Assembly (NCBI GenBank): GCA_024305745.1
Contig: JAHRBS010000013.1
Coordinates: forward strand, 806,001-870,000
DNA length: 64,000 bases
Reading direction: 5' to 3'
From: Polyporus tsugae
Taxonomy: Eukaryota > Basidiomycota > Agaricomycetes > Polyporales > Polyporaceae
Every line of letters begins with the position of its first letter. The first letter of the stretch is position 1. Positions 20,936 through 33,653 of the stretch are shown here, piece by piece. The position numbers and the translations under genes are program-made. The notes beneath the pieces were generated by a model. That model saw only the letters and a program-made list of their open reading frames with translations. It did not search any database and was not told where the DNA came from.

Positions 20936-22732
20936 AGAAAGCTCCTCTGCTACCCTCGGTGGCTGCCAAGGCGGGGGCCGCGTCTTCGGGGGGGGCACTC
21001 ACCGCGAAGCTTATTGGACGCGCGTATGACGTTCTCCGCACTATGTCCTGGAAGCCTGGGCATATACATATACTGCAATCACATCGCGAATATTTGCCGG
21101 AAGGGATGTGACGGGCAACATCATCACGCGCGTGGTTACAGAAGACTTGGGAGGCCGACGGGAGAGCGACCAATGCATGCGTTGCTGCTCGAGTAGTGAG
21201 CCTAGTCAGCGTGCTCTGCGCATGAACTTAGTGCGATGGGAGAAATGCACCTATCTATGAACATGTATTGAGGAACAACCAGGCAATGCTCAGGCCTTAG
21301 TCCTCTGGATCTAGACAGAACCGAATGGAGCCGATCTTACCGGCACCGAGTCCCGGGTGACCAGATGCATTTCTCCATCGTGAGGTACTCGCGTAATCTG
21401 TTGTGTCTGCCACGCACCACGAAGCCCCAGGGTCAGAGACGTAGCTATACCGGCAGCAAGGCAGCGGATGGCTCACAGATCGACCAATGACCATGGGTCG
21501 AAGATATTCAGTCCAGGCTCCTTGACTTCGCAGCTGGAGGCTGCGAGTTTGAGCTTTGAAGGTTCCGTCAGGTTCTGGCAGCGCCCTTGCTGCGGCACGC
21601 ACTCGTGTTGCACGGTGAACGCATACTTCCTATGTTTTGGAACCTGAGACATGTCTGGCGGGACGAAGGGGTGAGCTCCGAGTCCAAGGGCGTTGTCATC
21701 TGGGTTGCAGACATACCATTTTGGTCTGATTCTGCCATCTCGCTGGCCGTCGCGACTATGGTTCTCTCGAACTCTTCACGGTAGTCAAGCTCTCTTTCTT
21801 TGCACTAGCAGCCGGTATCTATAGTAGGACGCATTGAAAACCGCCGACCGTCGCTTATGATGGCAGCCTACGTCCGACTCTTCCTGAACGTGGACAAGAT
21901 GTGTCAGAAAAATGTATGCGGACCATTCGATGTAGAACCAGACTCACGATAAGTGACGAGGGGTATTCGAATTCCAGTGCTGGGGTGTTTAAGTAGGAAC
22001 CTGAGGTCCTCGGAGAAGGCCCGGGACGGCCGTTGTATCGGACCGTCAAAGGGTGTCACGCCATCCGTGACTGTTGTCAAGGCGGCGAAGGTCACCGTAA
22101 CGCCTTTCGTCATTCAGGCGCTGAACGGTTCTGCCAGGGCCCCGGCATGTTCGTTTCTTCCTTCCATTGGTTGTTTCGTCATGAACATACGTTCGATGTC
22201 CAAGTACAATTTCACCACGTGCGAGCATCATGCTTGTGCATGAATCGGAGCCAACAAGAAACCACATATACTAGTGGTACGTGGCATCTCGTGCGTATCT
22301 TCAAGTTCGTGTTATCCAGTTCTAAGATACCTTTGCAGCCCACCAGTGCTCTTTCTGATGGTCGAAACCATATGTATTTCAAAACACAACACTTGTTGTC
22401 ATCTAAAAAACCTTGTCCACCTGTCGTCCAACCTTTTGCATGACGTTCTGGATCGGCAAGCACTAAGCGTTTTGCACCCTCCGAGCTAAAGCTACTCCAG
22501 AGTCCATGACACAACATAGACTCTGCGCGCATCACTGTCAGTGATTCAATGCGGCTGCGTTCCACCTGATTGCCGCCTGTATAGGTCGCGGGCAAGTACG
22601 GCCGCCCTCCACAGCCTCTTGTCCACCAACCTCTTTAAACGTCCCCACTCAATCAGCGACGCACAACACGAGTGCTCTAGCACTTACTTGCTCACGCCTG
22701 CACAGATCATCCCTGGAAGCAAGTTCGCAGCG
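20936..22732. other. Intergenic, no gene seen
   Basis: About 1.8 kb with no frame that could be assembled into a gene and no clear repeat. Confidence 0.4.
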
Positions 22733-24356
22733 ATGATTCCCGTGATCGGTGCCGCCCTGTTTCAAGCCGCAACGGCGGTCGCTGCCGCAAGGCTGCCAAA
22801 TAATGTTATTTTGCGCCTTGACCACGTATGTTGCTGTTCCTACTTTCCAAGACTACTGATTCCTGACTTCGTCTCTAGGGGTTCTGGCTCACTGAGTTTG
22901 CCGTTGACCGACAGAACTTCAACGTGCGTGCGCATATATCCACCTAAACTCACGCCACGGCGACGCTTACCCGCCTCTCTGGGCTATACAGCTAACCCTC
23001 GACACCGGAAGCTTCGCCGTCCTCATATCGGAGGGGCTCTACAAGCCTACGCCCGCCTCGAACTCGACCAACCAGGGCGAGTTCATTCAATTCAACGGCG
23101 CAAGCGAGGACGGCACTGCCCCCGCGTCGGTGAGTCGCGGCTTGCCAGTCCACCTCATGGTTCTCGAGCGTGCTCATGGGAAATATGCGCATTCATTGAC
23201 AGGAATCCATCACCTTCGTCCACGATGACGTAACATACGACGGCGTCAACCTCAAGGACTTTCTCGTGGGGAATATCACCGACGGCGACCCAATCCCCGC
23301 AGACGGGTATGTATAAACCCCAGTTTCGCTTGAGAAGAGAGCTCAAATGTCGGTCGCCCTTGCAGCGTTCTTGGCTTTAGCCCGCCGGCGTCCGATATAA
23401 CCGACCCCAACGACCCGACGTTCCTTGCGGGCCAGTCGCTCGTGCAGGCGATATGTGACCAGGAGCGGAGTGCGTACTCCCGCCGTGGCTGTTGGCCCTA
23501 ACATCGCGTGTCTGCTGACCGGATTGTGCGGCAGTCTCCCCATGTGAGTTCGGCGTCGGGCTCAAGACGGACGGGACTGGCACGCTTGCATTCGGGCCCC
23601 TTGGTATGGTTTCATCACTTCTCTACAGATCGGCGGTGATGACCTCGCGGACGTTCGCTGTAGAACGGTGCAAGATCAAGGGCAACCTCACGACACTCCC
23701 GACGCTCTCTGTGAGTTTCCACTTCCCCTTTCTGCCGACACCGAACGATGCTGACTGAGACCGGGTCACCTGGGCATTGTTAGAATGACGCGTGGTGGGT
23801 GACGAACAAGACCGAGGCCGATTCCCCAATCCTGGTCGTAGATGACAAGCAAATCACGCACATCGAGCCGATCTGTACGTCTTCGACTTCTGTGTGACTG
23901 TGCTGACACTGAACGGCGTCCGACAGTCGATAGCGGCACACCAAACGTTATTGGCCCTCTCGAGACCGTGCGCTCCGTTCTTCAGTCAGTCGGATACAAG
24001 ATCATCGAGAACATCGACGCTAACAACATCACCACCATCTTTGTGCGTCTCTGTTTTGTTTCGCCTTGCACCTGAGACCGGGTCACCTGAGCTTGCAATA
24101 GGGAACGTATGACTGCGCGCGCAAACCCGCGCGCTTCGGCTTCAGCTTCCCCCCGAGCACGGACGTGTACTACGTCGACCTCGGCGCAAACGTGCTGAAC
24201 CGGACGGCGGATGGGAAGACGTGCACGGCGAACATCCTCGGAACATCGATACTAGACGGGCCGGTTTGGCAGATCGGGCAGACGTGGTTCCAGGGGCGGT
24301 ACGTGCAGCACAACTTGAACGCTAGCACGATCGCGTTCGCAGACCTCGCCGACTGA
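22733..24356 (+). CDS. Divergent pepsin-like (A1) aspartic protease
   Basis: About ten short exons. The first (22733-22825) encodes MIPVIGAALFQAATAVAAAR, a likely secretion signal. The first catalytic loop reads LTLDTGSFAVLI in exon 3, where most pepsins have DTGSSDLW. The flap region is FNGASEDGTA, with Phe where Tyr75 normally sits. The second catalytic loop is FDSGTPNVIG, rebuilt across an intron at I|FDSGT. The C-terminus ends TSILDGPVWQIGQTWFQG and then ASTIAFADLAD. Both catalytic Asp are kept, so activity is possible, but the propeptide is very short or absent. A possible intron at 23604-23662 is uncertain because the frame also reads through without a stop. Substrate and location (probably secreted) are inferred from the family. 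Confidence 0.8.
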
Positions 24357-24444
24357 AGCAGCCGTGGGTGGCCAGGCATCGCTGGGAGTGTACAGTAGTA
24401 ATATATATTCTTCTTGGAACGCAGAGAATACATTTTGAATGCGG

Positions 24445-27151
24445 TCAGACTTCCTGCTCGTACACGTCCCACTCCCCATAGGCATCGTCCTTCTCCGCCT
24501 CCTCCTCCACATCATCCTCGCCCTCCGCGTCCACCTCATCGTCGCCCTCGTGCACATCCGCGAGCCCCTTTCCAGATGGAGGCATCGCAGTGGTACCCAG
24601 CACAAGACTCGCGGAACGCGACTTAGACTTGGCGTGTGGCACTTGGCCGACACCTCCGCCGCCCTCCTCGACGATGAGCATGCCCTCCCCGTCGCTCTTG
24701 TCATCGATAGTATACAGGCCCCCATCGTCGTCCTTGTCTTCTTCGGTTCCCGGGAGCTGGTAGGACGGCCCTTCGTCCGTGAAGAGGTCCTTGAGCGCGT
24801 TGTAGTTGATCCGCTTGCTGTACTTCGGGTTCTTCTTGATGAGATTACGCACGGACTCCGCCGCTGTGCTCCCATGGGGTGTCGACGCGTCGCGGGGCTT
24901 GTTGTTCGTTTTCCGTCGCTGTTGCCACGAGCAGATACGAGTGAGTCCAAAGAAGACGAAGAAGGCAGAGCACATGTAGGAATATATCCGCCACCCGAAA
25001 TCAACATGTACAAACACGGATTTGAAGGTGGCGGAAAAGTGCCGGAGCGGGATACGAACCTTGCGCGTCTTTTTATCCTTTTCCTGTCCCTCCTGCTGTT
25101 CCGCCTTCGCTGTTCGGTACCGTTCAGCGACCGCGCATACAAAGCTACGCATTGCAAAAGGACACCAATATCTTACTCACCTGCAATGGCTTCTAGATAG
25201 TCCTTGTTCATCTCAACCCACACGCGTTCCTTGATGTGCACCTCTTCCTCTGTGAGGATGAAGCAGTCGAGCTCGTCTTCGTCGAGCCCAAGTAGCTCGT
25301 CGTCGCCTGTGTAATGCGCCAGTCGTCGCTGTTCGGCCTCATCCAGCGCAGAGTTGAGGAGCGAGCTCTGTGCGTTCTCGAGGAAGTCGGTAACTTCTTG
25401 GGTGACCGCCGCGTCCATTGTCTCCTCTATGGGAGATGGTTCGCGCACGGGCATCGCCAGAGCTTTGTCAGGGAGCGCATCACCGTCCGCGTGCGGTTGA
25501 GGAGCCGTGGGAGCTAGCGATTGGGGCTGCGACTGCTCTGGCGGATTAACTAACGTGAGGTCGGGTTCGAGCAGTGAAGGGTCTACCAGAGGAGGTCCCA
25601 TAGGCTGAGGATGTCCCATCTGCGGAGGATGTCCCATCTGCGGAGGATGTCCCATCTGCGGAGGATGTGGCATGTCGAACTGGAGCTCTTCACCTTCCTC
25701 TGGGAGGAACAGCGGCAAGGGCTGGCTCGTACCGACAAGGATACCTTGGTTCAGAAGAGTCGGGTCAAGCGACGGGAGGAATGGTGGTGGATGCTGCGCG
25801 CAGGGGCCTGCGCCGTCGAGCTGCGCGTACTGGGCAGCGTCCGGTATCTCCTCCTCCTCCTCCTCCTCGTCGCTCTCGCCGCGCTTCCGTTTCTTCCGCT
25901 TCCCTTTGCCTTTGCCTTTGCCTTTCGCCTTCACGTTCTCGTCGGGGTCCACGCCCCCGTTCTCCGCGATCAGTCGCTCCCGCTCCTCCTTCTCCTTCCC
26001 CTTCGTGTACGCCGGCGGGTCCATCTCGTCCTCGAGCCACACGTTCCGGAAGTCCGCAAGCGTGAGCGCACCGCTCGGTGTCTTCCGGAACTCCTCCAGC
26101 CGCTTCTTCAGCGTCGTGTCCGCGATCTTCACCACCTGTACGATCTCCGCGACACTCCGCCGGAAGTTGTTCATGCGCGCGGCCAGCAGCAGACACGCGC
26201 CGCAGATGCCCGCCGGTCGCCGCCCTTTCGTCATCCAGTCGCGGTCGAAACGCTGCACGAGGCGGACGGCGTCCATGGCGACTTGGTGCGTCTCCTCGCC
26301 GAACTCGAGGAGCGCGGCGAAGCGGGAGATGTAGTGCGAGGGGTCAACGAGGGGCAGCCGGAGGTTCAGGGTTTGCACGAGCTGGAGGTAGGTGTGGCCC
26401 AGTTCGAAGACGTTCACCTGAGACGGGAGTGTCAGTCGAGGGGGGAAAGGTAGCATACAAGGACATGACATACCTGGAGTAGGTCCGAGAAGTCAATAAG
26501 CATATAGTTCCTCGTCTCCTTCTGTCTGCACGCGACGTATAGGCACACGGCCACGACGTTCATGCTCTTCCTGCCCTTCGTGAACTTGTGCTCGACCGCG
26601 AGGGTGTACAGTCGCGTCGCGGCGAGACAGACAATTTCCGACAACCTCAGCGCGGTCGCAACCTGCTGTATCTTGCGACTTGCTGCGTCCGAATTGCCGT
26701 TAGGGAGCACATACAGCAGGACGAGGGCGCTTGACTCACCGTTAGCAATGGTCTGCTCTCTGCTCTCCGTGTTGCCCCTGTTCCCAAACATCCCACCCAT
26801 CCGTGCGCGTGCTGGGACATGTTAGCATGGTATCTCGCGTGGTCTGGGACGGAATAGAGACGTACTTGCGCCTTGGGCAACGAAACTCCCCTGCACCATC
26901 GCCGCGCCCGTGCTCGTTTCCCCGAACGTCACCTATCCTCATACATGTCGTCAACGCATAGAAACTGAGAGAAGAATCGCTACGCACCTCATTCACGATC
27001 GTGTTCTCCTCCACCACCGTCCCGCACTGCACGCAAAACCCGTTTCCCGCAGCGGCATCGTACTCGATGACCGTCCCCCCGCAATCCGTACACACAGTCT
27101 GCGCAGCGTCAGAGGCTTGTGATCACTCACACAGCGAGTCGTGCTCACCAT
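24445..27151 (-). CDS. BRF1: TFIIIB subunit BRF1
   Basis: Eight exons: 27149-27151 (ATG only), 26988-27098, 26866-26932, 26740-26811, 26474-26682, 25181-26417, 25060-25109 and 24445-24917. The protein starts with a TFIIB-type zinc ribbon (VCTDCGGTVIEY, FCVQCGTVVEENTIVNE). Two cyclin-fold repeats follow (KIQQVATALRLSEIVCLAAT, TKGRKSMNVVAVCLYVACR; then RRPAGICGACLLLAARMNN). A Lys/Glu-rich linker has KGKGKGKGKRKKRKRGES and an acidic run. The C-terminal BRF1 homology block contains ALKDLFTDEG. It recruits TBP and RNA polymerase III to tRNA and 5S genes. Oddities: a coding first exon of one codon (ATG|GTGAGC), and an 18-bp tandem repeat encoding GHPPQM at about 25606-25670. Confidence 0.93.
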
Positions 27152-28172
27152 GAGTGGTCTAGGAATATAGAGACAAATAGATACAGATAAGTCAAGGGGT
27201 GATGATCATTGGGAGGCCCGACGCCGATGAGCAGTGCAGGCGGCGGCGGCAGCGGCGACTTTATCTAATCGTGGGAACTTCTCTGAATAGTAGATCAGCG
27301 GGCCACACTCATTATGATATTCTATCAAAAATACGGTCAACCGACTCGAGCCGAGTACAGAGCATACACACAACGGTCGGAGCACCACTGGGGGTTATTT
27401 CTGCGACCATCTTAAAGGAAATTCACTCCTCACAGCCAGGATAGTGTGCCTCACGTATTAGGCCCCCGAATGTCATTTGGATATCTCGTCGACCGTAATC
27501 ATGTGTCGTAACAGGGCACACCCAGGCTGCTCTAGTCTCGCGCAAACATATCTCGAAATTGGTACTCGCCGCTCGAGAAGCCGCTCGAGGTGCCCCAGGC
27601 CGCAAAAGAGAAGTACTGGTGTGATGTCTGCAACCGGACGGACTAGAACGGCGGGTGTAAGTAGCGGTAAATGTTAGCTGCTTCCCTGGCCTTGCCCCGC
27701 CGTTCGAATCTGCCGCTCTGCCGCCAATGTTGAAATATCTCTGACAACCAACCTGGAAGGAGACAGGTCGGTCACCAGCATCGAACGATAGGCCGTGGAA
27801 CACGAGTTAGACCACCTGCCATGCTTTAAAGCCCGACGGAAGATACTCATACCGCACCCTTTCTCCCCCAAACCGTCTTGGATATCCAGATCATCCACAC
27901 CGGACCTTCTTGTCATCTTCGTCAGATATCGAAGATTGATCATCATCTTTAGCACCGAGCACACTTGATCATTGGCGCCATTGTCGGCTCGAAGCACTCT
28001 GCGGCTGGAGTTGTTGAGAACAGGATCTAAATCTAGGTGGCATTAGGGCATTCATAAGTTACTTGCATACATGTACACCTTGCAGGTCGTGCGTCGTAGA
28101 AAATCCGCGAGTCCCATCAAGCATTACCAAGGAAGGCAGGCTGAGATATACGTCGGTCGGCATGACCGATCG
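27152..28172. other. Intergenic, no gene seen
   Basis: This lies between the BRF1 start and the 3' end of the Msp1 gene. No assembled gene. The Leu/Arg-rich open frames near 27430-28000 lack splice or family support. Confidence 0.4.
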
Positions 28173-29726
28173 TCAGTCGACGGGCAGCATGCTCGCCCCG
28201 TCCAGCTCAAAGAAGTCGTCCAGCATCAGTGGACGCAACTTGAAGCCCTACAGCAGATACAATAGACTTAGTCGATGATAGTAAGGAGGCACCCGATGCG
28301 GGGATGACGCACCTCGTTCTGAGACTGCGCGAGCTTCTCGTGGTCGCCGTCTGCTTGCCGCATGAACTCCCGCATAGGCCGCATCGCGGCGTTTCGACAG
28401 AGTTCCTTAAGGTCGGACCCTGAGAGGCCCTCGGATTGCTCCGCGAGTATCCGGATGGAGAAACCTTCTTCCAGCAGTGTATCCTTGAGCATCTGGATAT
28501 ACGCGTCAGCGACGTCGGCCGTATAGAGCACAAGAACGCAAGGGAGGACGCAAGGGAGGGCACAAGGGAGGACGCACAAGGGTCAAGATCTTTTGCCTCT
28601 GCTCAACGTCGGGAAGGCCAATAGAAAAGCGCTTTGGCATGCGCCGGAGGATCGCAGAGTCGATGTCGTTGGGTCGGTTCGTCGCACCCAGAACCAATAT
28701 CCGGTCAGTGCTCGACGTCAGACCGTCCCACAAGCTGGATATCCAGACCCCGTTCAGTCAACGACGGGTCATATAAGTCAAGGAGCGGAGACGTATGGGG
28801 ATGAGGACGCACGTCATGAACTCCGCCTTCATCATTCCCGTCACTTCGTGGTCTCCCTTCGTCCTCTCCCGCAGGAACGAGTCGATCTCGTCAATGAAAA
28901 CGATACTTGGCTGCGCCTTGCGCGCAAGCGAGAACAGGCCCGCAACGAGCTTATTCGACTCCCCATACCACTTGTTCGTGAGGACTGACGCGGCGATATT
29001 GATGAATGTCGCGCCGGACTCTTTGGCTAGCGCCTTCGCGAGCATCGTCTTGCCGCATCCGGGAGGGCCGAAGAGTAGGACGCCTTTCGGGGCGCCGAGG
29101 AGAGCGGAGGACGAGAAGAGGTTGGGGTACAGGAGGGGGTAGATGACGGATTCACGAAGGGAGGAGATGATGGGGTCAAGGCCGCCGATGTCTTGAAGGC
29201 GTAGGTAGAGGTAAGGGGCCAGGTAGGGAAAGACGGAGGATGGGGTAGGCGTACCGGAGAAACGGACCTCAATATCGTCTGGGTGAATGATCTCGGAGGC
29301 AATTTGGCCTGAGCAGACATTAGGTAGGGACGACGCAAAAGGGCGCGAGGGACGTACTCTCATATTCATCCATTTGTAAGTCCTTATGCCCTAGATTCTC
29401 CAAGGCCTTCAAACTCTTCTGTTTGACCTCCTTGCGGTCGGCAGGTGATAAGGAGTCCATCACCCACTATTCCGTTCCGAAGGTGAGTATCCGCATGCAC
29501 ATACTTTTCGACGAAGAAACGCACTCTTAGTGTGTAATACAAAGCTACCTTCCGTGCACATTTAGCCATCCTCTATACAGAGATAGTATACCACGTACTT
29601 GAGAAGCAGCGAAGATGGCCACTACGGGGTGGAGGACGCATTAGCTCGGGGGGTTCTCTCCGGTGATGTTCTGACGAAATCCTCACCATCGAAGATGGCT
29701 CGCTTGGTGGACGCTGTGAGTGCCAT
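28173..29726 (-). CDS. MSP1: Msp1/ATAD1 outer-membrane AAA ATPase
   Basis: The start was rebuilt from small 5' exons: ATG at 29726 (exon 29687-29726) gives [13 protein letters not shown], then [15 protein letters not shown] and [14 protein letters not shown], each joined in phase. This supplies the N-terminal membrane helix expected for Msp1. The AAA core follows: [20 protein letters not shown], Walker A GPPGCGKT, pore-loop neighbourhood [10 protein letters not shown], Walker [10 protein letters not shown], sensor [10 protein letters not shown], and arginine-finger region ILRRMPKRF. The C-terminal helices contain [17 protein letters not shown] and [12 protein letters not shown] before the stop. 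Msp1 extracts mislocalised tail-anchored proteins from mitochondrial and peroxisomal membranes. The intron after KILTL is built of a purine/pyrimidine-biased tandem repeat near 28535-28585. Confidence 0.9.
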
Positions 29727-30627
29727 ACCCAGACCGTTCTATGCGAGTTCAGAGAGTATGAAAATGTGGCCGCCAGTCCTGCGGTAGCCTGGATAGGAGA
29801 GGGTAGTCGAAGTCGAGTCGAGGTAGTAGAGACAACGCTGCTCATGCAATGAGAAGCGCCAGGAATTACGTTGACGCCCATTTTCCGTTTCTTCGGCGTC
29901 CCAGCATGTCCCCCGCCAGCTAAGTATGTATCATAAAGCCATGCCACTGCCAGGCCTTGACGTTGACCAAGACCCCCTTCCTCCCGTCATCGTGACACCC
30001 CCCTTTCATACCTCCCTGTAGGCTGCAGGTCAACTGCAGGTGGGACTCGTCTGCCGTTTCAAAGTCTCGCAGAAGCTCCTGGAGCACATCGGCGATCGTT
30101 GGTTATTGGAAGGCGCACCATGGCGGTTGCTTTGGCTAGTACATCATCCTCAAGGTTGCCCTGGGAAGTCAAGCTTATGAAGTCAACTTCAACTTCCTGT
30201 CGGATACAAAGCGACGTTGGGGTCGTCCATTTCACAGGCTCATCGAAATTCGAAGAGACAATGGCTCTATGCGTCCGCGGGATGCTTCACAGTTAACGGG
30301 GTTGATACGGTGCGCCTCCGTTCTGCTGGTCACATTCCATGCATATCCCGCTGCTCGATGTTGCTGATGAGCGAGTGTTTGCTTTTCGACAGTTTTAACT
30401 TTGGGATATCCGACTACAGAAGTCTCATGGCTGTGCTACTATCCGGATATCTGAGATTCTGAGGCACGTTGGGCGTCCATAAGATATCCATTCCGCCTCG
30501 CGCCAATATGTAGCCGCCGCAGAGCAACGATGTGCTGCTGTTTGGTTTGATCGCTTGTCTGGCTTTACTGGTCACCGACGCTCGATTCTGGATATCTCGC
30601 GACTACCGTTCTCAAATATGCGAAGAC
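29727..30627. other. Divergent intergenic region
   Basis: Between the Msp1 start and the TATA box of the next gene. No gene was seen. Confidence 0.4.
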
Positions 30628-30640
30628 TCATATAAAACGC
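30628..30640 (+). promoter_or_regulatory. TATA box
   Basis: CTCATATAAAACGC lies about 80 bp upstream of the ATG at 30714, consistent with the other genes here. Confidence 0.5.
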
Positions 30641-30713
30641 ACAACAGGGGATTCGTTCTATTATACTCGGGCCTCCGTTTCTAGTCCAATCTCCAACGGC
30701 TCTTCTCTCTGAA

Positions 30714-31374
30714 ATGGCGAACGATTCCTCCCCCTCCCAGATCTACTCATTCGGTGGCAACTTGAACGAGACAATCAACAATACGAGTTGTCCGTCTTTG
30801 GAGACCGACTACACAATATATTGCAAAGTTGCGTTGATTTTTTGTGAGTTCTTCCTGCCGTCGATCTTTTGGAATAGGATATATATCCCTCATATTCCCA
30901 GTGTTTTTGGTGGCCAGCGCCTTCATATCGGGCTTCGCCGCGTTGGCGAGTTCCATCAGGTCGCTTGCACAAGTGGCAGGGGAACACCGCTGTCACGTCT
31001 GTCACTCTCATCCACAAGACGTGGAGGCGCGCCCCTCCCCAAGTCTTATCGACGAGTTTGAAATTCGCGACCAGGCTCTGGAGGGCGGTCCAACCAGGGA
31101 AGCGCCGCCGCGGGCGGCGGAATCGTCGGACCACGACCTTGGAAGTGACATCCCCTCCCCGTCTAGCACCCGTCATCTGTCATCACCGCCGTCTCGGGAA
31201 AAGAAAGCTCGCAAGATGTGGAAGAAGGTGCAGACCGCGATGTCCAATGGCGGCTGGGCCGCGCACACCATGAACGCCGTTGTAGTTGCTACTAGCTGCT
31301 TGCTCGGCGGTCCTCCCTCCTTGCAGGTCGATTGCAGCCTACCCGCCCCGGCGACAGAATCAAGAAGATCATAA
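30714..31374 (+). CDS. Small single-pass membrane protein, unknown
   Basis: Exon 1 (about 30714-30840) encodes MANDSSPSQIYSFGGNLNET and continues with N-glycosylation sites (NETINNTS) to the start of a hydrophobic stretch. A GTGAGT donor and a CCCAG acceptor then join VALIF to LFLVASAFISGFAALASS, completing one transmembrane helix. The following tail has CHVCHSHPQD, an acidic/Pro-rich middle and a basic amphipathic run KKARKMWKKVQ before the stop. There is no signal peptide, so the N-terminus is probably outside (signal-anchor topology, inferred). I recognise no family. The 3' end could be spliced further. About 200 residues. Confidence 0.55.
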
Positions 31375-32373
31375 TGACCTGTTACGATTTACTAACAAGA
31401 GTCATCACCGGTCAGTGTATATCTTATCTCACCGCCGTGGACCGTCCGCTGACAGCGGTGCAATGGCATATAGTTCCGTTCTAGTTTCCTGTCTATACGC
31501 ATATACTCACCCCCCCTCCGTGCGCGCCAGTGATTTACCCTTCTTGGCTGGTCATGCATTCATGTTCCGCGGTCCCACCACACGACGACTTTTATGCTAC
31601 TAACACTTACATACCGATGTCCGGCTCCGCCATAGAACTATGACCCTGCATCCCGCTACTGCTATGTACTACCCACCCCACTCTTGATGTCAACGGCACT
31701 GCTACCACTGGGAGAGTAGGAGGCTTACGTTACCACTTTCTGTTTTTGTAGGGGATGTGTTGACTTGGGATTTGGAAGTGGAAGATACAAACCCGCACTA
31801 TAGATACATGCGCGATTAGCGTCGGATGACGGCTTGCCCAGAAGTGCGCGTTGCCGAATGGATCCCTGGTCTACATCTGTTTATTTACATGGCTATCATG
31901 GTACCAGAGCAGGATCATGGTACGATATGATATGGCGTTGTCAAAGTGTGGCAAGGAATTTCATACTTGAACTGAGCTACATAGTCGTAATGGATTGGCA
32001 AGGTGCCGCCCTGCTGAAATAGAGGATGGAACCGATGGCAGTTGAGCTTCAAGTTGGTACCAGAAATTCCTTGCAACGTAGCAATGCAGAAATGTTTTGT
32101 TTGTTTGCCTAGGAATAACCCGGGTTATGACATGCCGGCAGACAGTAGCATTGAAGATGTCGATTTCAACGATCAAGACATGCATATAATAAGTATTTAC
32201 ATGGTACAACAGCGGCTCTCCGCGGAGGTGTAACGGCACCGTAAGCGTACAAGTTAACCCAGCATACACATTCAAGTTACTCGTACTCGTACACCGCAAG
32301 GCTAACAACGGTCTTGAGACATCGGAATACGAAAATCAGTCCACGACATGGCAGACTACAGACGTCCGACAGA
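31375..32373. other. Convergent intergenic region
   Basis: AT-rich sequence between convergent genes. Nothing recognised. Confidence 0.4.
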
Positions 32374-33653
32374 CTACAAGCTCAACGGCTCCATCGAATC
32401 GTACTCGTCCGTCACGGTGTGCAGACTGACGCTATCCAGCTCCGACGAGCCGTCGTCCCCGTCCGACTCGTTGGCGATGACGAACACATCGTCGTCATCG
32501 TCACGATCGACCAGGGTGACCACGCTCGCCAGCGCAGCCCGGATGTCCGGCATGTCCCAGCTCCCGATCTCCCCGTCGATCTCCTCGCTCAGGCGTGAGA
32601 CGATGGGCGAGACGAGCGAAACGAGCGGCGCGCCCGCGCGAGCACTAGCACCCGCGCGTGTCAGGGTCGCAGGGTTGCTTCCGAGTCCGTTAGACCGCAT
32701 AGGCACTTCGGGGAGATACGCGGGGGGAGGGGGGTAGAGCGGCGGTGGCGTGCGGGGGGTGTCGTTGAGCCACCTAACGGTGATGGGCGAGTATGGGGCG
32801 TAGGGATACTCGCGCTCGTTGGGAGACCACGGGGAGACCATGGCTTCGGGCGGGCGCTCGGTGGGGCAGACGGCCTGGTTCGACCAGTCTGAGTATGAGG
32901 TGTCGTCGAGCTTCTTATATTGACGGCGGCTGGTGGGTGTACTGGCGGAGAACAAGGTGGTGGAGGATCCAGGGGTGCTAGAAGGACTGGATCCAAACTG
33001 GAAGACGCGACCCATACGCTTGCGCGTGGGGGTCATCATAGGCGAGGGAGTGGTGGGGTAGCGCTGCTTGCCATCGGACTTCAGTAGCTCGGTGTTGAGT
33101 CGCAGGGCACGGAGCCCTTTGCGTTCGAGAAGGGTGGGCTTCGACTGAGAAGGGGATGGGGTTTCCCGTCCACCGGAGGAGTCCCGGGGTGCGAAAGGTA
33201 GAAGAAGAGCGCGGAAAGTCCTCCGGCCGTCTTTGAAATCCTGAGGCGAGACGGGCCTCTTTTCAGAAGAGCTCGGCGTGCTGTTGGCGGGAGCGGACTT
33301 CGGTTTGGACAATCCAAATAAGTTAGAGAAAGTGAGAAAAGAGTGTGTTGGTTTTGAACGAGTGTGGGTGTTTTTCGCGGCGGGCGAGGCATTGCGCGGG
33401 ACTCGACGTACGGCGGCGCGCTTCTTCCTATGCGGACAGGCGATCAACTGGTAACTGAGGACTATGGTGAACAGACACACTGGTCACAGTGGCGTGGCAA
33501 TCAGACAGGACTGTCAGGACGACAAACGAGGAGAACACCAGGCCAAAACTTACGTATGCCAAGAACCATCCCCACGACGGTCTTCGTGCCCACGCTCGGG
33601 GAGGCTATTTCGGTACCATTGCCAGCATCTGACGTCCGCGGTACGACGGGCAT
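32374..33653 (-). CDS. Single-pass membrane protein with twin PPxY motifs
   Basis: Exon 1 from the ATG at 33653 encodes MPVVPRTSDAGNGTEIASPS and joins, at GI|LLSYQ, a second exon that runs to the stop at 32374. The join creates a hydrophobic helix (TVVGMVLGILLSYQLIAC) followed at once by basic HRKKRAAVRR, giving a short lumenal or extracellular N-terminus and a long cytoplasmic tail. The tail of some 340 residues is rich in Ser, Pro and Arg, carries PPPLY and PPPPAY (two PPxY sites) near 32705-32750, and ends in an acidic Asp/Glu segment (DRDDDDDVFVIANESDGDD). PPxY motifs bind WW domains of Rsp5/Nedd4 ubiquitin ligases, so a trafficking adaptor role is plausible but inferred. No named family recognised. 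Confidence 0.65.

Noticed and set aside
25040..25065. tRNA-like B box (GGTTCGTATCC on the minus strand)
   Set aside because: It falls at the BRF1 exon/intron border. No complementary T stem, A box or acceptor stem could be found.
24439..26453. Long plus-strand frames across BRF1
   Set aside because: Antisense of conserved BRF1 exons. Basic/Leu-rich composition without domains.
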